Assembly (NCBI GenBank): GCA_032433595.1 | Contig: JASWJB010000066.1 | Location: 62,001-126,000, forward strand | Reading direction: 5' to 3' | Length of the DNA: 64,000 nucleotides | From: Conoideocrella luteorostrata | Taxonomy: Eukaryota > Ascomycota > Sordariomycetes > Hypocreales > Clavicipitaceae | Shown: positions 32,776-45,100 of the stretch, piece by piece | Layout: each line of letters starts with the position of its first letter | How positions within the stretch are numbered: position 1 is the stretch's first letter | Notes under the pieces: generated by a model | Told to the model about the DNA's origin: nothing | The model's database searches: none | The model's input: the letters and a program-made list of their open reading frames with translations, nothing else | Position numbers and translations under genes: made by a program

Positions 32776-34894
32776 CCACAAAGGCCACGGCGGGAGACGG
32801 TGGGAAATTGACAAGGACCTCTCCAGATGTTCAATAGTCGTTGATTGTTATTACGGCCGAGTTTACGGCACGGGTGTTCCGTACAATACGGCGCGCCGCA
32901 GGACGCGAAAACATCAACGTCCCAACCACCTCCACAGCCCCATGCAGCCTTCCGCAATACAAGCAAGCATACAACAGTAGTCCAAGAGCCGAGACATTTA
33001 GAAATCGAGATCAGACATTTCGTCACAAAGAAGCGCGTGGAAGCTGCACAGCAGAACCACTCAATCTCGCTCTGCTCCGTACCAGTCTAAGTCATTGTCT
33101 GATATCGTCACAGATCTTACTGACGGCCCCCCTGTCCGCTCTCCACAGTCCGCCTGGGCCGGAAACTCTCGACGGGAGTCTCATCGAGCCAGCCCGCCGG
33201 CTGATGACGGGGCTGTCTTACCATCGGACTGACATGTTGGCGCCAACAACTGTTCCTCCGGCCTTTGTTGTACGAAGCACAGCAGCAGGCCATGTTTTTG
33301 AATGCGAACCCTCCTGGCAAGTGTCTGTCCTGCATGGTCCTTTGGTTGCACTGAGGCACCCCTTCAATTAAACAGCGCGTGGCCGGCCGTCCTGCTGGAG
33401 CAATATATGTAGTTTCGTCGCCAGAAATCCGGCCGGGAAGGAACCAGGCCTGTTGGGGAGCTTTTTGTTGTCCGACACGACATGGGTCAAGTTATCGTCT
33501 ATATTCATTGGCGACTCTGTCAGAGCGCGTAAGGGAAGGCCGGAAGGCTACAAGTACGGACTGTACGGAGTACATGGCACCTGTCTTACATCATACTGCG
33601 TACGGAGTAGTTAGTAGACGAGCGACTCATACGCTCCGTGTATTTCGCTTGACAATGCTACGTACTTCGTATTTCTTCGAAACATGTGTAATTGGATGCA
33701 TCTCTGTTGTGACGGCGGGACATTGGCGCACCGCTCGCAGGACAGCCATGACCATTTCCTACTCTTCTACGGCTGGCACGCTGGACAGCCGATTGAGAAT
33801 CACAAAGAGGTCCCCGGCGTGCAGCGCTCATAAGCTCCCCCCGTTGGGTCAGCCTGGCGGCTGAGGATTGCCCGCCGGGGTTGCGCGCTTGGCAGATCCA
33901 GCCTTCTCCACCGCCCACCTTTTCCTTGCCAGAAATTGAAATTGATAGCGATGTTCCAGCCAAGTCGGGTCCTGTGCCGTGTCCCGCCTCCAGAGCTGCC
34001 TGCGTCCTTCGGTTCCGTTCCTCGGTCCGGTAGATCTCAGAGTTCAGAGTCCCAGTACGCCGTACTCTCTGTACGTGGTCCAGATAGATGAAGCACCGTG
34101 ATGGTATTTCAAGGCATGTTTTCTGTTGGTGGACGCCCATCGATGGACAAAGGGCTCCAAAATACAGTTTTTGAGTGATATAGTGCCTTCAGCTGGAAAA
34201 ATGTTCTTTGATCATGCACATGTCATGTGCCGATGCAACTCCCCTCTCCCCCCTTCACCCCAAAATGGTCCAACTTGGCGGCAGCTTGGACGCCGGTCAG
34301 CGCCGTCATGGCCGCCGCCTGTGGAGGAGGCCCGCCCTTGCCACTAATGTACAGTATATGAGCTTATCGCCATACTAGCATGCGGGTATACAGGCACTCT
34401 CCGTGCGCTGCTTCTCGGCTGCCGCTGCCACGAACGAGAACAGGCAAGAGAATGGCGCCAACACCGGAGCCGGCCTAAATTGGTAGGTAGGCACCAGCGG
34501 AGTTGATGACCTTTTGTTTTACGCCATCCGCAACATCAGTTGAAATGAAGGGTTCTCGTCTGCGTAGCACAGCGCCGTAGCCTTGCTGTCCCTCGCCCTC
34601 CGTCCAGCGATTGGGTGTCCGCCGGCTGTTATCAGTGCAGTGGCTTGGCTCGGGGGCAGGTCTAGCGGGGTGACACGGTAAAGTACCCCGTGAGAGCTGG
34701 GCCATTGACCGGAACATGGCCAGTGCACCAGCATGACTGACGTGATGGCGCGCAATGCGTGGTGCTGCATGTCGTTTGATGAGCTGTATTCCGTACTCCC
34801 TTCTCCGCACAGACTCGCACGTATCTCTGCTGACTGCGGAGGACGGAGTAGCGAGTACGGGGACTGGGGGAGTACGCTTCTTGCTCAGATGCCG

Positions 34895-34927
34895 ACATCT
34901 GGCACACATCTGGCACACATCTGGCAC
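34895..34927 (+). repeat. Perfect 3 x 11-bp tandem repeat
   Basis: Three contiguous copies of ACATCTGGCAC in non-coding DNA. A young repeat, since all copies are identical. Confidence 0.85.
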
Positions 34928-36340
34928 TAGCAGCAGACGGTCTGTCTACTCGATTGGGTCACTGCAAGGCCACTTCATCGCTCCAGGTCCTCCCTGCGTC
35001 AAGACTTCCAGACTCCCAATTCACTTGGGCATGCAATATAACTTGTTATGCACTCTAGCCGACTTCATCTGCAGTCGATGCGGAGTTCGAAATACGCTTT
35101 CATTTCCTATTCCCGCCAACCGCGCCGCTGGATTCGACAACCTCTCGCCGCCCAGCTAGCCACCCAGCAGCCTATTGTATTTACATATGTACAATTGCAC
35201 TCCATGGACCTGCCGGCAAGAGGAAGAACTACTCCACAGCAGCACTATAAACCCGAACAGCCCTCCCACAGCGACACCGTCCGCGCTAATCCTTGATTTG
35301 GCAAGTGCTGTGAACATCGCCATGCACATCCGGAGCGAGCAACCACACGGCCCGTCAAGACACCAAAAAGAGGCACCTCGACCGGGATCGTTTGATTCGA
35401 CCGTCCCCAGTTCCCCCCCACCATGCGTTCGATATTTTCTTGTCTCCTTCCATTACCAGTCGGAGCGGACAGGCACCCACCGCAGTCTATTAACCTGACT
35501 CTATGGCCGTTGTGGCAAGTGAGCCGGCCGACGTAAAGTTCTAGCCTTTCAGTTCGTTACATCGCGGCCTGGGGCATGCATAGCCGGCTGGCTTGCGGCG
35601 TCGTTTTCGAACGCTGCCGATTGCGCAGGGGCAATCCAGGAACATTGCCTGGCAGATCAGCCGAGATTCTGTGGTGCATTCCTTTCTGCGGCTCTGACAT
35701 GCATTCAACTACTCCGTATAGCATACACATATCTTACTACGGAGTACCAGTCTTAGTACCGGTCTCATTACCGGCGTTGAAGAATAGGCCTTCCAATACT
35801 CCGTAGTTTCATGGCTTCCGTCGAGCTATGCACTCACCTGGTCCATCTCACTCTCATTTGTAGTTATTCGCGTAGTAGACCCGAGTTGGCAATGCATCAC
35901 GAGATTATGTCAGAGCCGTCCATTAAAACTGTTTTCGTGCGCTCGCCCGCCCATACTCCCTATCACTGAGTTCACAGTTTATAGGCACAGTTGCGTTGCT
36001 ACGTGTGCCATTCAGCGACAATTCCTTGTTGTTTTTCTCACTTGAACTTTATTACATGTTGAGATAGCCATAGCCAACACGGGAGACTTGGAGCCCAGCC
36101 TGTTAGTAGATGAACTCAACAAACAATCATACAACTATCTTACATGTTACTTGTGCTTCACCTTATGTTATTTACGTGCATCTTACGCCTTATAACCTAG
36201 TACATTACACCTAATATCGGTAATCCTCGTGCCAGGTCTAGCATCCCACTAGACTAAACCAGCACTGAACAAGTAGTAGTTTGTGCGTGAATTTGAGCAC
36301 CCCTAGGGTAGCTGCGAAAGGAAAGGATTTTCTTTCACAC

Positions 36341-36584
36341 TTGAATACCTGAACCATTTGATCATATACAATTGAACAAGACCACGAGTTCAATTGCAAT
36401 GCAAGCCGACACCTTACGACTCCGACTTGTGACTTCTGACCTACGATTTCGTCTGCACGCTTGCAATTGATCCGCGTCTTTCGATACCGATATCCTGAAT
36501 ACATGAACCATTTGATCAATTGATACTGAACAGTACCACGAGGAGACTTGGGTGTTCGGTATGTTCTTTTCTTCCTGACAAAAT
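36341..36584 (+). repeat. Left arm of a large imperfect inverted repeat
   Basis: Begins TTGAATACCTGAACCATTTG and ends CTTCCTGACAAAAT. Its reverse complement returns with mismatches at 36670-36925. The arm itself holds two copies of GAACCATTTGATCA (36351 and 36505) about 150 bp apart, so it is internally duplicated. Confidence 0.75.
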
Positions 36585-36669
36585 AGCAATTAAAGATTCT
36601 TTTGTGCCACCTTTAAAGAGCCTCATTATAACTCTGGTATTTTAATATCTAAAACTAACTAAATTAAAC

Positions 36670-36925
36670 ATTTTGTCAGGAAGCCAAAAAACACACCAAA
36701 TGCCCCAATGAACATGTGATCCTATTCAGTATCAATTGATCAAATGGTTCGTACGCTTGGGTTATCAATATCACGCGCCGCAATTCAATTGCTCGAGTGC
36801 AGTCGGTGTCGTAGGTCAGAGTCGTAAGTCGGGGCACAAGTCGGTGTTACAAGGCGTGTTGGTTATTTCTCAATTATACTTGCGGTCTCATACAATTGCA
36901 TACGATCAAATGGTTCAAGTATTCG
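36670..36925 (-). repeat. Right arm of the large imperfect inverted repeat
   Basis: Starts ATTTTGTCAGGAAG and ends GATCAAATGGTTCAAG then TATTCG, the mirror of the left arm. The spacer is about 85 bp of AT-rich DNA. Copies of TGATCAAATGGTTC (36737) and CGATCAAATGGTTC (36903) mirror the two left-arm copies. No transposase gene is nearby. Confidence 0.75.
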
Positions 36926-38415
36926 AGAAGTCGGTATCATGTAATAATAGGCATTCATAGATAAAGTCAAAATCTCAAAGTGTCAATTTGCTTCACGGAG
37001 AAGGCATGATTCCTGATATTCTGGGGGGAGCTACGTCAACTACAAGTACACTGATCAGGGCTGACGAAAATCATCCTTGTGGAAAAAAATCTCCTCCCCA
37101 CGCAACTACCTCAGGGAGGTAGAGGAGGGGAGGGGAGGGGATTGCTCAAATTCCCGCACAAAATAGTGCAGTATTATATACAGTGTGTAGCATAGTATTT
37201 ATATTGTAAAGTATAGTATAGTATTATTTACCGTGTGGAAAAATTATAAATTACTGAACAAGCAAATCCGATTCCTAGCCCTGGCCCCAACCCACCGTGC
37301 TAGATCCTCACTCACTACTATTTTAGCTTTGTTCTAGAAGAAGAAGTATCTGCAATATCTAGCTTGTTATATAACCCTAAGCTGACTTTCTTCCACTGTA
37401 TTAGTCGAGTTCATTATCAACATCATCAATCCAATTTGTTCTCCATCACTCTCTTCTGTGTTTATGGCCATTCGCCTCTCTTGAGCTTCGGTCTGCCTTA
37501 CACCAACATTCCTTACACACGCTTCTTCTTATCTCTTTTGTTTACGCTGGCCTGAAGAGTATTCTACTAATACTCACACTGAACCCTAGCTATGGCCGGT
37601 TCACGTTTTGTATTTTGTATGGGAACATTTTAAAAAGATAGATACACTTTTGCTATGCAGCTGTGATTAATGCTCTGCAGAAGAGATAGAGGTAGAAAAG
37701 GCTATTTAAAAGCTATTTTACGTAGTCCCGTGTATATCTAATTCTGTTTTTTTTAATACCTTTGTAATCTAAGTCTCCCTTCTGCGGACCAACATTCACT
37801 GCATCGGTCCAGATCCGGCCGTATGGCCATTCGGCGACAAACGCTTGCCTACGATATAGAGCTCACTATTATTGGAAAATTATTTTTTGGGCCAAGCGGC
37901 ATGTAAGCGCCATGCTTAGGTAACCTCCTGTAGAGCTAATAAGCAATACACTGGGCCACTAACACCCATAACATGGTCTTGTCCGGCCCAACATCGACGC
38001 CTGCAGCGTGGCACTGTTACAGAACTTCAATGAGAGCAGTACTATGCATATTGTAATTGGTCAGGAGCGATGCCAGAGTAGTCACTGTTCCATGCGGCTT
38101 AGAGAGATACTACCCTGTCCCAACAGCCAAGTTGTCCAAGATGACTTGTTAGTTAGCTACAGAGTTGCGTAAAACCAAGAGTGTCCCATTGGCTAGAATA
38201 CAGCGCCGTCAGGCACTCGGCGCTTTCCTCTTTGCCCTTAGCTTCCATCTAAAGCCCAACTTAACTACGGAGTATTTGACACTCTTTTGCCTTCTACCGA
38301 CCATACATCTCCCACGGCCGAAATACCCTAACCCAACGTTCCAAACCACCCGTCAACATAACACTGCAGAATATCCTGTGCAAGACTCCCTACTAGAGAT
38401 ACATCCTATGCTGGG

Positions 38416-39660
38416 ATGGCCTCTAAGGCTCCATTTGATTGCGGATATTTTGTCGACTCTGATGATGAATGTGAAATTGAGGCCGAGGCTGAACCATGGG
38501 AGCGATATGCAGAAAGACTGTACTACCCAGTTCAGATCGGAGAAGTACTTAATGACAGATATCGCATCGAACATAAACTGGGATGGGGTGGGCATTCGAC
38601 CGTCTGGCTCGCTCATGATGCGCAGCAACACAAGAGAGTGGCACTTAAAATTATGATTGCCGGAGAGGGTCAAGCCGAGCACCAAATACAGCTCCGAATA
38701 CAAGATGCGGTGCAAGACTGGTCCAGACTCATCTTGTTTCAATCGGCCTTTTTTCTCCCAAGCTCCGATGGCCATCAACACATGGTGCTCGTCTATCCTC
38801 TACGAGGACCGAACCTCCGTGACACCATGCGCGAGACACCACCTGCCGTCCGCATGGTAGCTGCGAAGCATATTCTTCTGGCTCTGAAGAGCCTGCACGA
38901 TGCCGAATTCGTACACAAAGGTTAGTACAGTATCCCTGTTGGGTTCGCCGCCAATGCAATGCTCAGCGATGCAATTCCAGATTTAAGCCTGCCAAATATT
39001 ATGTGGCATATTGAAGCAATGGATCATTGGTCCACCGAGGAGGTCTACCGACACCTTGGCAGGCCGCGAAAAGTACCCCTCCATGAAGCGCATGGAAAGC
39101 CTGGAGAGCTGGTAGAACCGATACAGATCCCAGCAAGTTCAACCACCCTCCCCATCTATCTGGGGGATTTTGGTCTCACGTTTAAGCTTGGAGACACTGT
39201 TAAGCCTACTGTACAGTTTCCGCTTGCGCTCTGTGCACCGGAAAGACTCCACGGCGCAGCCCCGAACCTTGCGACCGATATGTGGAGCTACATGTATTTA
39301 TTCCTGTCACTCCATCTTGGCGGTAATGTGATTTGGGGGAATGGTACTACATGTATATCCCTCCTGGTAGGCATGTTGGGACCGTTTCCGGAACACTGGA
39401 AAGGCTCCTACAGTGGTGGTGACGTGTGGGAAGATTGGTGGTGGGATCACAGTGGCCAAATTTGTCCACCACCAGTACCCCTAGAGACCCTCGTGGAGAA
39501 AATCGACCGGCGCCGGCCTGACATTAGCCCCCTGGAGCGGGACTATGTTATCTCATTAATACGCAGGGGGCTTTGCTACGCACCGGAAGATCGGATCACT
39601 GCAGCACAACTCGTTGAGGACCCTTCATTCAACGGCCTTATGGCGATATACGGGGCATAA
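38416..39660 (+). CDS. SRPK-like serine/threonine protein kinase
   Basis: Two exons, 38416-38920 and 38981-39660 (60-nt intron), give 394 residues. The N-terminal YYPVQIGEVLNDRYRIEHKL leads into the glycine loop LGWGGHSTVWLAHD, then VALKIM with the ATP-binding lysine. The catalytic loop spans the intron as VHKDLSLPN (H167, K168 in place of Arg, D169, N174); DFG is intact (YLGDFGLTF) and APE appears as APERL. The start, loop and the split between lobes match the SRPK family, which phosphorylates SR-rich proteins, although small fungal paralogues of this kind are numerous and many have no known substrate. It appears catalytically competent. A dispersed TACGGAGTA motif lies 142 bp upstream of the start. 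Confidence 0.88.
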
Positions 39661-40006
39661 CCCACCAGACTACTAATTTAGATACATCTCTATACCTAAG
39701 CACCAGCAGTGCTTTTGTACTCTACACTTGTTCACATCTTCCATCAATGACACGCTTCCTATCGGGTGTATTTCATTCCAAACCGCAATCAATAGTATTG
39801 ACCGGATAAAAAAATTGCTGCTTTGCTAGCCTCTAAGTCCGGAGTTAGCAGAATGCCCTCCTCCACCAATACATTTAGCGGTCCCGAGAAGCTCTAATTT
39901 GTTCTCAACATATCTAAATAAGAAGCTAGTTCTTTCTTGGGGTTTATAGGAAGCAAACAGTTCCAGTATTCACTATACCTCATTAGGGCTTCTGTCATAG
40001 TATTAT
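39661..40006. other. Intergenic, 346 bp
   Basis: AT-rich DNA after the kinase stop. No gene seen. Confidence 0.4.
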
Positions 40007-40605
40007 ATGGTTAGTATACTACTTACCTTCCAGTATAAGAAGCAGGGCTTCGAGCCTGAATTTTATCATGGCACTAGCGCTAGCTGGCTGTGTTTCAACG
40101 GCTCCTCGAATACCCAGCATATTTCTTGCCACTGTCAAGGATCCGGCCGGTCTGGACGTACGTGTTGGCTACTTTGGTTGGCTTCACCTTCTTCATATGC
40201 GTAGGACCCAGATTTCTAACACAGTTCGGGCTTATGTGTTGCGCGCAATGGTAGCGCAATGTTATGCGCTTCCACGGTCGCTGTGACAGTTAACGATACA
40301 ATGAACTTCTCAGCAGACGGTACTCTTGTTGTTCAGACTGCATTTGACATACAAGATAAGTTCGCGTCACGTATCAGCGCGGCTGCCGCGACTGCGTCCG
40401 GAGCTGGACTGCTCGCAAAAGCTGTGTGAGACCTTTGTAAAACCGAATCCCGAGCGCTGATACTGCTTAGGAAGCTAGATATGGTTTATCCCTGGTTTCC
40501 ATTCTGCTGGGCCTTATCGCAATAGTCAGCATTGTCCAAGCAGTGAATGGGATAGAGTATGGTGTTCTCCTGCGCGCGGGGATAGTAGCAATATTGTTGT
40601 TTTAG
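40007..40605 (+). pseudogene. Broken Fig1-like (Ca2+ regulator / membrane fusion) gene
   Basis: The frame at 40068 reads LALAGCVSTAPRIPSIFLAT then DVRVGYFG, the extracellular opening of Fig1 proteins. After that the frame is lost, with ICVGPRF in one frame and FSADGTLVVQTAFDIQDKF in another. The last piece, YGLSLVSILLGLIAIVSIVQ with a terminal span ending LLF and a stop at 40603-40605, looks like the final membrane helices. Intact Fig1 proteins are four-span membrane proteins for calcium influx and cell fusion in mating. At least two frame changes and internal stops argue for a pseudogene. An unrecognised intron could repair one break but not all. Family call is moderate. Confidence 0.6.
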
Positions 40606-41125
40606 CTGGAAGGTCTGCCCACGTTACACACTAGTATCAGTGCTTGTATGAGAGAGTGGTGTATTGATTCCAGATAGGCTTAGCCATCAGCATTCGGTAG
40701 AGTTAATGCTGGGACCTATGTGAGCCACTGCCTTTCCGCTCACATCATCCTGTAAACACATGGCACATAACCCAATAGCCAATAGATAGGCTTGTTTACC
40801 GTGCTCATCCTAGGGCTAGTGTGCAACTTAGCTAGATAACTAGATAAAGTACGGAGTACATATGATAAAGTACGTATACGGAGCATCTAATTACCCATGA
40901 CTCCGTACAACGTCATGGTCAAAGTACGGAGTACTCCGTAAATAATCGTAGAATTCCTCCAGACACAACCCTCACGGCAAAGCCCCGGCATCCCCCAACC
41001 CCCACCCGCTGAATAATTCTCACTCTCCCATTTGCAGCTTCAGCTCCTGGCAGTTTGCGCATCCATTCACCCACATCAACATCAACGCTACCAACACGAA
41101 TCCTCAATTCCCCCCCAGCAGCAAC
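40606..41125. other. Intergenic, 520 bp, upstream of the BolA gene
   Basis: No gene. Contains TACGGAGTA at 40850 and the 16-bp perfect palindrome at 40925-40940 listed separately. Confidence 0.45.
40925..40940. repeat. Perfect palindrome made of two dispersed motifs
   Basis: TACGGAGTACTCCGTA is its own reverse complement: a head-to-head overlap of the 9-mer TACGGAGTA with TACTCCGTA, 186 bp upstream of the BolA start. Confidence 0.8.
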
Positions 41126-41575
41126 ATGATCTGCTCCTTCTGCCGCGCCCGCGCAGGCGCCGCCATATCATCCATGCGCCGCTTCTCTACCCTCCCATCC
41201 CCTACAACCCACCGATTCGCCTCCGTCCAACTCGAACGTCCCCAAAGAATAGCGCACTCTCAGCCCATCCGGCGATTACACGCTTCGCTCCCCTCGCTAC
41301 AGCAGCAACAACAAAAACAGCCAGAGGATGAGGAACCATCCATGACCCCCGCCGAACAATCCATTGCCAACTTGCTGCGCCAGAAGCTCCACCCTACAGA
41401 CCTCCTCGTCCGCGACGTCTCCGGCGGCTGTGGCAGCATGTACGCCATCGATATTGCCAGTCCTGCCTTCAAGGGCGCTACAGTACTAAAACAGCAGAGG
41501 ATGGTGAATGCCGCGCTGGGGGATGTGGTGAAGGAGTGGCATGGGGTGCAGCTCAACACGAGGGTTCCTGAATAG
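41126..41575 (+). CDS. BolA-family mitochondrial Fe-S factor (BolA3 type)
   Basis: 149 residues, no intron. The N-terminus (MICSFCRARAGAAISSMRRF and following) is Arg/Ser/Ala-rich with no acidic residue for roughly 35 positions, as expected of a mitochondrial presequence; a Gln-rich linker follows. The BolA domain covers about 73-147: RDVSGGCGSMYAIDIASPAF, then KQQRMVNAALGDVVKEWHGV. The Cys of GGCGS and the C-terminal His of WHGVQ match the cluster-binding positions of BOLA3. These proteins work with a monothiol glutaredoxin to hand [4Fe-4S] clusters to lipoate synthase and respiratory enzymes. The start gives the presequence, which supports it. The gene converges on ACC1. Confidence 0.92.
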   Translation: MICSFCRARAGAAISSMRRFSTLPSPTTHRFASVQLERPQRIAHSQPIRRLHASLPSLQQQQQKQPEDEEPSMTPAEQSIANLLRQKLHPTDLLVRDVSGGCGSMYAIDIASPAFKGATVLKQQRMVNAALGDVVKEWHGVQLNTRVPE

Positions 41576-42131
41576 TCACCACACACACACACGCAATATG
41601 TATGAGCGAGCGAAAACAAGTACGCAAGGCCGTGCAACACAACAGGAATGCAACAGTGCTACATATACAGAGATGGAGATTCAGCGAGGTGTAAGATGAA
41701 ATAGGGCTATCGCTGGACCAGGAAAGTACATAGTTGTGTACAACCTAAAAATGAAATCATGTACAATAGATACAGTGTACAACAATAGACGAGCCAACAG
41801 GCAACGACAAGGTACACCATTAACAATGTCACGCAAATTAAGACGTCTCAAAGCATTACAATATTGCAAACAAGTACTCCGTAGACGCAACAAGACTTAG
41901 TATCTGTACATCGTTCATAACTATGTGGCATAATCTAATTACTGTAGTGGCAATGCAGGCAAACGCCAGATAAATCATACAGTGTCCCATGTATATGTGC
42001 TAAGCTAAAAACATCGCAGAAACCAAAACATCATAGGTCGGGACACAATGCTCCTCCAAACATTGTCTCCCTTTATATTGTTGCTTTTTCTTTCATTTTG
42101 AAAACTCAGCAGTGCTCCTTTGTGTGACTTC
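41576..42131. other. Convergent spacer, 556 bp
   Basis: Shared 3' region of the BolA and ACC1 genes, with a short (CA)n run at 41579-41592 and TACTCCGTA at 41875. No gene seen. Confidence 0.45.
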
Positions 42132-45100
42132 TTATTCCTTCAAGTACTTGAGAATCGCATCCCGCTCCTCAACAGGCATGACTCTCAGCACCTCGCGAAC
42201 ACCCTTCCAGCCGGCAGTCTTCTGGCCTCGCACAACCTCGGCCACTTCAAGAGCCAGGCTCTCAGACTTGAGGATATCAACCTTCTCTCCAATCGCCTTT
42301 CTATCCTTCTCATACCATTCGGCAACTTCTCTGTCGCTTTGGTCAAACCTGGCAATACCAGACCAACTCTGGAGTAGCTGCAGGTTGCGCGAACGCAAGT
42401 CCGTGGCCTTGGTGGAGTTGGAGTCGCCGGTTGATGACAAAACGCTTGAACCCATGCGTCGGAGGATGTACTCCTCATTGAGACGACGACGCAAGCGCCA
42501 GTAAAAGTAGCGACGTGAATTGATCCACTCTAGTGAGTCGCGAATGGTACCCTTGGCCTTCATTCGCCCAGCGCGGTCGTGCAGATCAGCAAACTGCACT
42601 GCAATCTGGGCGTACACGGGCAGTAACTCCTTCTCGCGAGCAACCAACTTCTTCTTGATTTCTGCGGCCTCCTCGGGAGTGATGTCCTTGTTCTCGAGCT
42701 GCTTTCTCAGACTAGCATATGTGGGATCCATGCGAGCCATGGTCTCAAGTTGCTTCTCCTTGCGGTACTTGATACCGATGATACCCTCAGGCTCCAGGAC
42801 ACCGCCACGAGCCTCGACATCCGCATACATCTCCATGGCAATAGGGTTAATGGTAGGATCGACAACAACCCAAGATCCGCCGCGAAGTTCGCCAAACGGA
42901 GGGATATAAACAAAAACGGGCTGTTCGTACTTCACGAGAGCATCCACGATGAACGAACCATACTTTAGGACTTCGTTGTACATGTCACGCTGACCACCTG
43001 AGAAACCTCTCCAGTTGGCCAGGATCATCAATGGCAGTTGCTCGCCATTGTTGAAGTCATTAATGGCCTGAGCCGTCTTGAAAGCCGAGTTGGGATACCA
43101 TACACCACCAGCCTCGTTACTGACCTGCTCGATGGAGTCGGGGTTGGCGGAATCTGCAGGGGTGATGTTCTCGACTGAACGAGTTTCGACGGCAATGACG
43201 CCCATGGGAATGCCGCCAAGACGAGCGCGTCCAACCACCACTGTTCGGGCCCAACCACCGAGAGTCTCGACAAAGGAGTCTTTGTCGAACAGACCGCTCT
43301 GGAAGCTGCCATCCTCGTCATGCTTGCCGGAAATCATCCACCGGACATCGAAAGGTTGCTTCTGGGGCGGGCTGTAGACAACATCGCGGTCCCACGAGTC
43401 CGAGCTAGGACTGACAGGGACGGGGCCGTTGCGCTTCTCGGGCACAAATGACATCCACTCAACAATACGGGAAACGCCAGCAAAATCATCGTTGGCAGTC
43501 ATGTGGGAGACACCATTTCGGTACATGATCTGGGTTCCACCGAGCTGCAAATTGGAGGTGTAAACCTCACGACCAAGCAGGTTGTTCAATGCAGGGGCAC
43601 CTGTCAGGATGATTGGCTGACCCTCAATCTGGACAGCTCTCTGGCCGAGACGGACCAAGTAGGCACCAATACCTATATATATTGTCAGATATGAGAGGGG
43701 GAAGAAATAAAGTATTTTTTTTGTGGGTTTCCAGGGATTGTTAACGTACCAACTGATCGGCAGGTGACCAAGGTCACGGTGAAGATATCGCTATAAGCTC
43801 TACTAGTGGCACCGGCGATGAGACCAGAACCTCTTAAGCACTCAACGCCAAGACCGTCCTCACGACCGATAATAGTGACGATCTTGTATCGCTTCTCACC
43901 ATCCTCGGTAACCTCTTCAGTGATGACTTCATCCTTGAATTTCTCCTTGACTTCCTTGTCCAAGTATAGATAGCGGAATCCGGCATCCTGCTTGGTAGGA
44001 TCATTCCAAGCAACTTTGAAGAAAGGCATGAGCTCTTCAGCAAGACCCAAGCGAGCTCCAGAGTTCGCCGACAGATAAATTCGAGGGATGCCAAGCTTGC
44101 GGGCCAGCTCGGTACACTTGAAGAAAAAGTCATCTTCCTTGGGTCCGAACGATCCAATCTTGTAGGTGATGTCGTTGGCAACAACGATGAATCGGCGGCC
44201 ACCGGGGTACTCCGGGGTGCGAGCCTTGAAGATCCAACCAACCATGCCGCAAGCGTTTGTACCAGGCTCACGGTTGACTTCCTGAAGGCTATCCTTGTCG
44301 TCAAGAACAAGCTCAGTGTAGGAGACGCAGTCCCCGCCCTTTGGTTGCTGAGAGGACAGCGCTGGTTGATCCTTGACTGCCTTGGTCCAACTGTTCTGGA
44401 TGGCTTGACGGAAGAGTTCTGGGAAGTCGTAAACGTACTGAGTTCCCATGAGATGGGCCTTGTATCGCTTGGGCTGCAGAGCGTTCTTTGTCGCATAAGG
44501 AGTGGTAACAGGCAGCAAATGCAAGGATCCCTTCTCACTGGTGCCGCCAATGCTGTGGAACACCCACTCGCCTTTCTCCGATTTGCGCTCCGCGTACATG
44601 TCAACGTCAACGACATATCCAGAGGTGTTGGTGATAACAACACGCAGAGGGTAGGGAGTACTTGTTGTGGGGTCCGTACAAATAATACGAATCTCGACCG
44701 AGGCAACACGCAAGCGCCAGGCACGGGCACCGAAGCGGTCCAGAAAACCCTGTAGACTCTCCTCGACGGATTTAGGATCCAGCTGGAAGACAGGGGTAAA
44801 GTTCATGAAGATGTGGTTAAGATCGGATGAGTTATTGCCAATGATCTCCAAAGCATCGAACATATCATTGATGACCCGGTCAGCCTCGGAGATGAGATAC
44901 TCGGCAGTGGGGATTTCATCACGTAGACGGCCAGGTCGAATGAAGGCACGGGTGAAGTATCGCTTATCAGTGTCAACAGCCTTACCGAGAGCCTCGTAAA
45001 CGTGAATGTTCTTATTCTCGGTAAAGACAGGCTTAATATGGAACTTTGCAAGACGTCCGAGCTCAAGCTGGAAGGCTAGAGCAGGCTCAACGTGACGAAT

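Larger units (their letters stand above)
31616..38415. other. Long gene-poor tract, 6.8 kb
   Basis: No coding region I can defend on either strand. 31.6-32.7 kb is the subtilase promoter side. Beyond it lie a G-run block (32754), an 11-bp triplet repeat (34895), a large inverted repeat (36341-36925), a purine-rich stretch (37108-37140) and an AT-rich tract (37150-37255). Six copies of TACTCCGTA/TACGGAGTA fall here (33564, 33601, 35710, 35738, 35797, 38266). Confidence 0.5.

Noticed and set aside
33658..34140. 160-codon minus-strand frame in the gene-poor tract
   Set aside because: Low-complexity, basic translation without motif; looks like composition noise.
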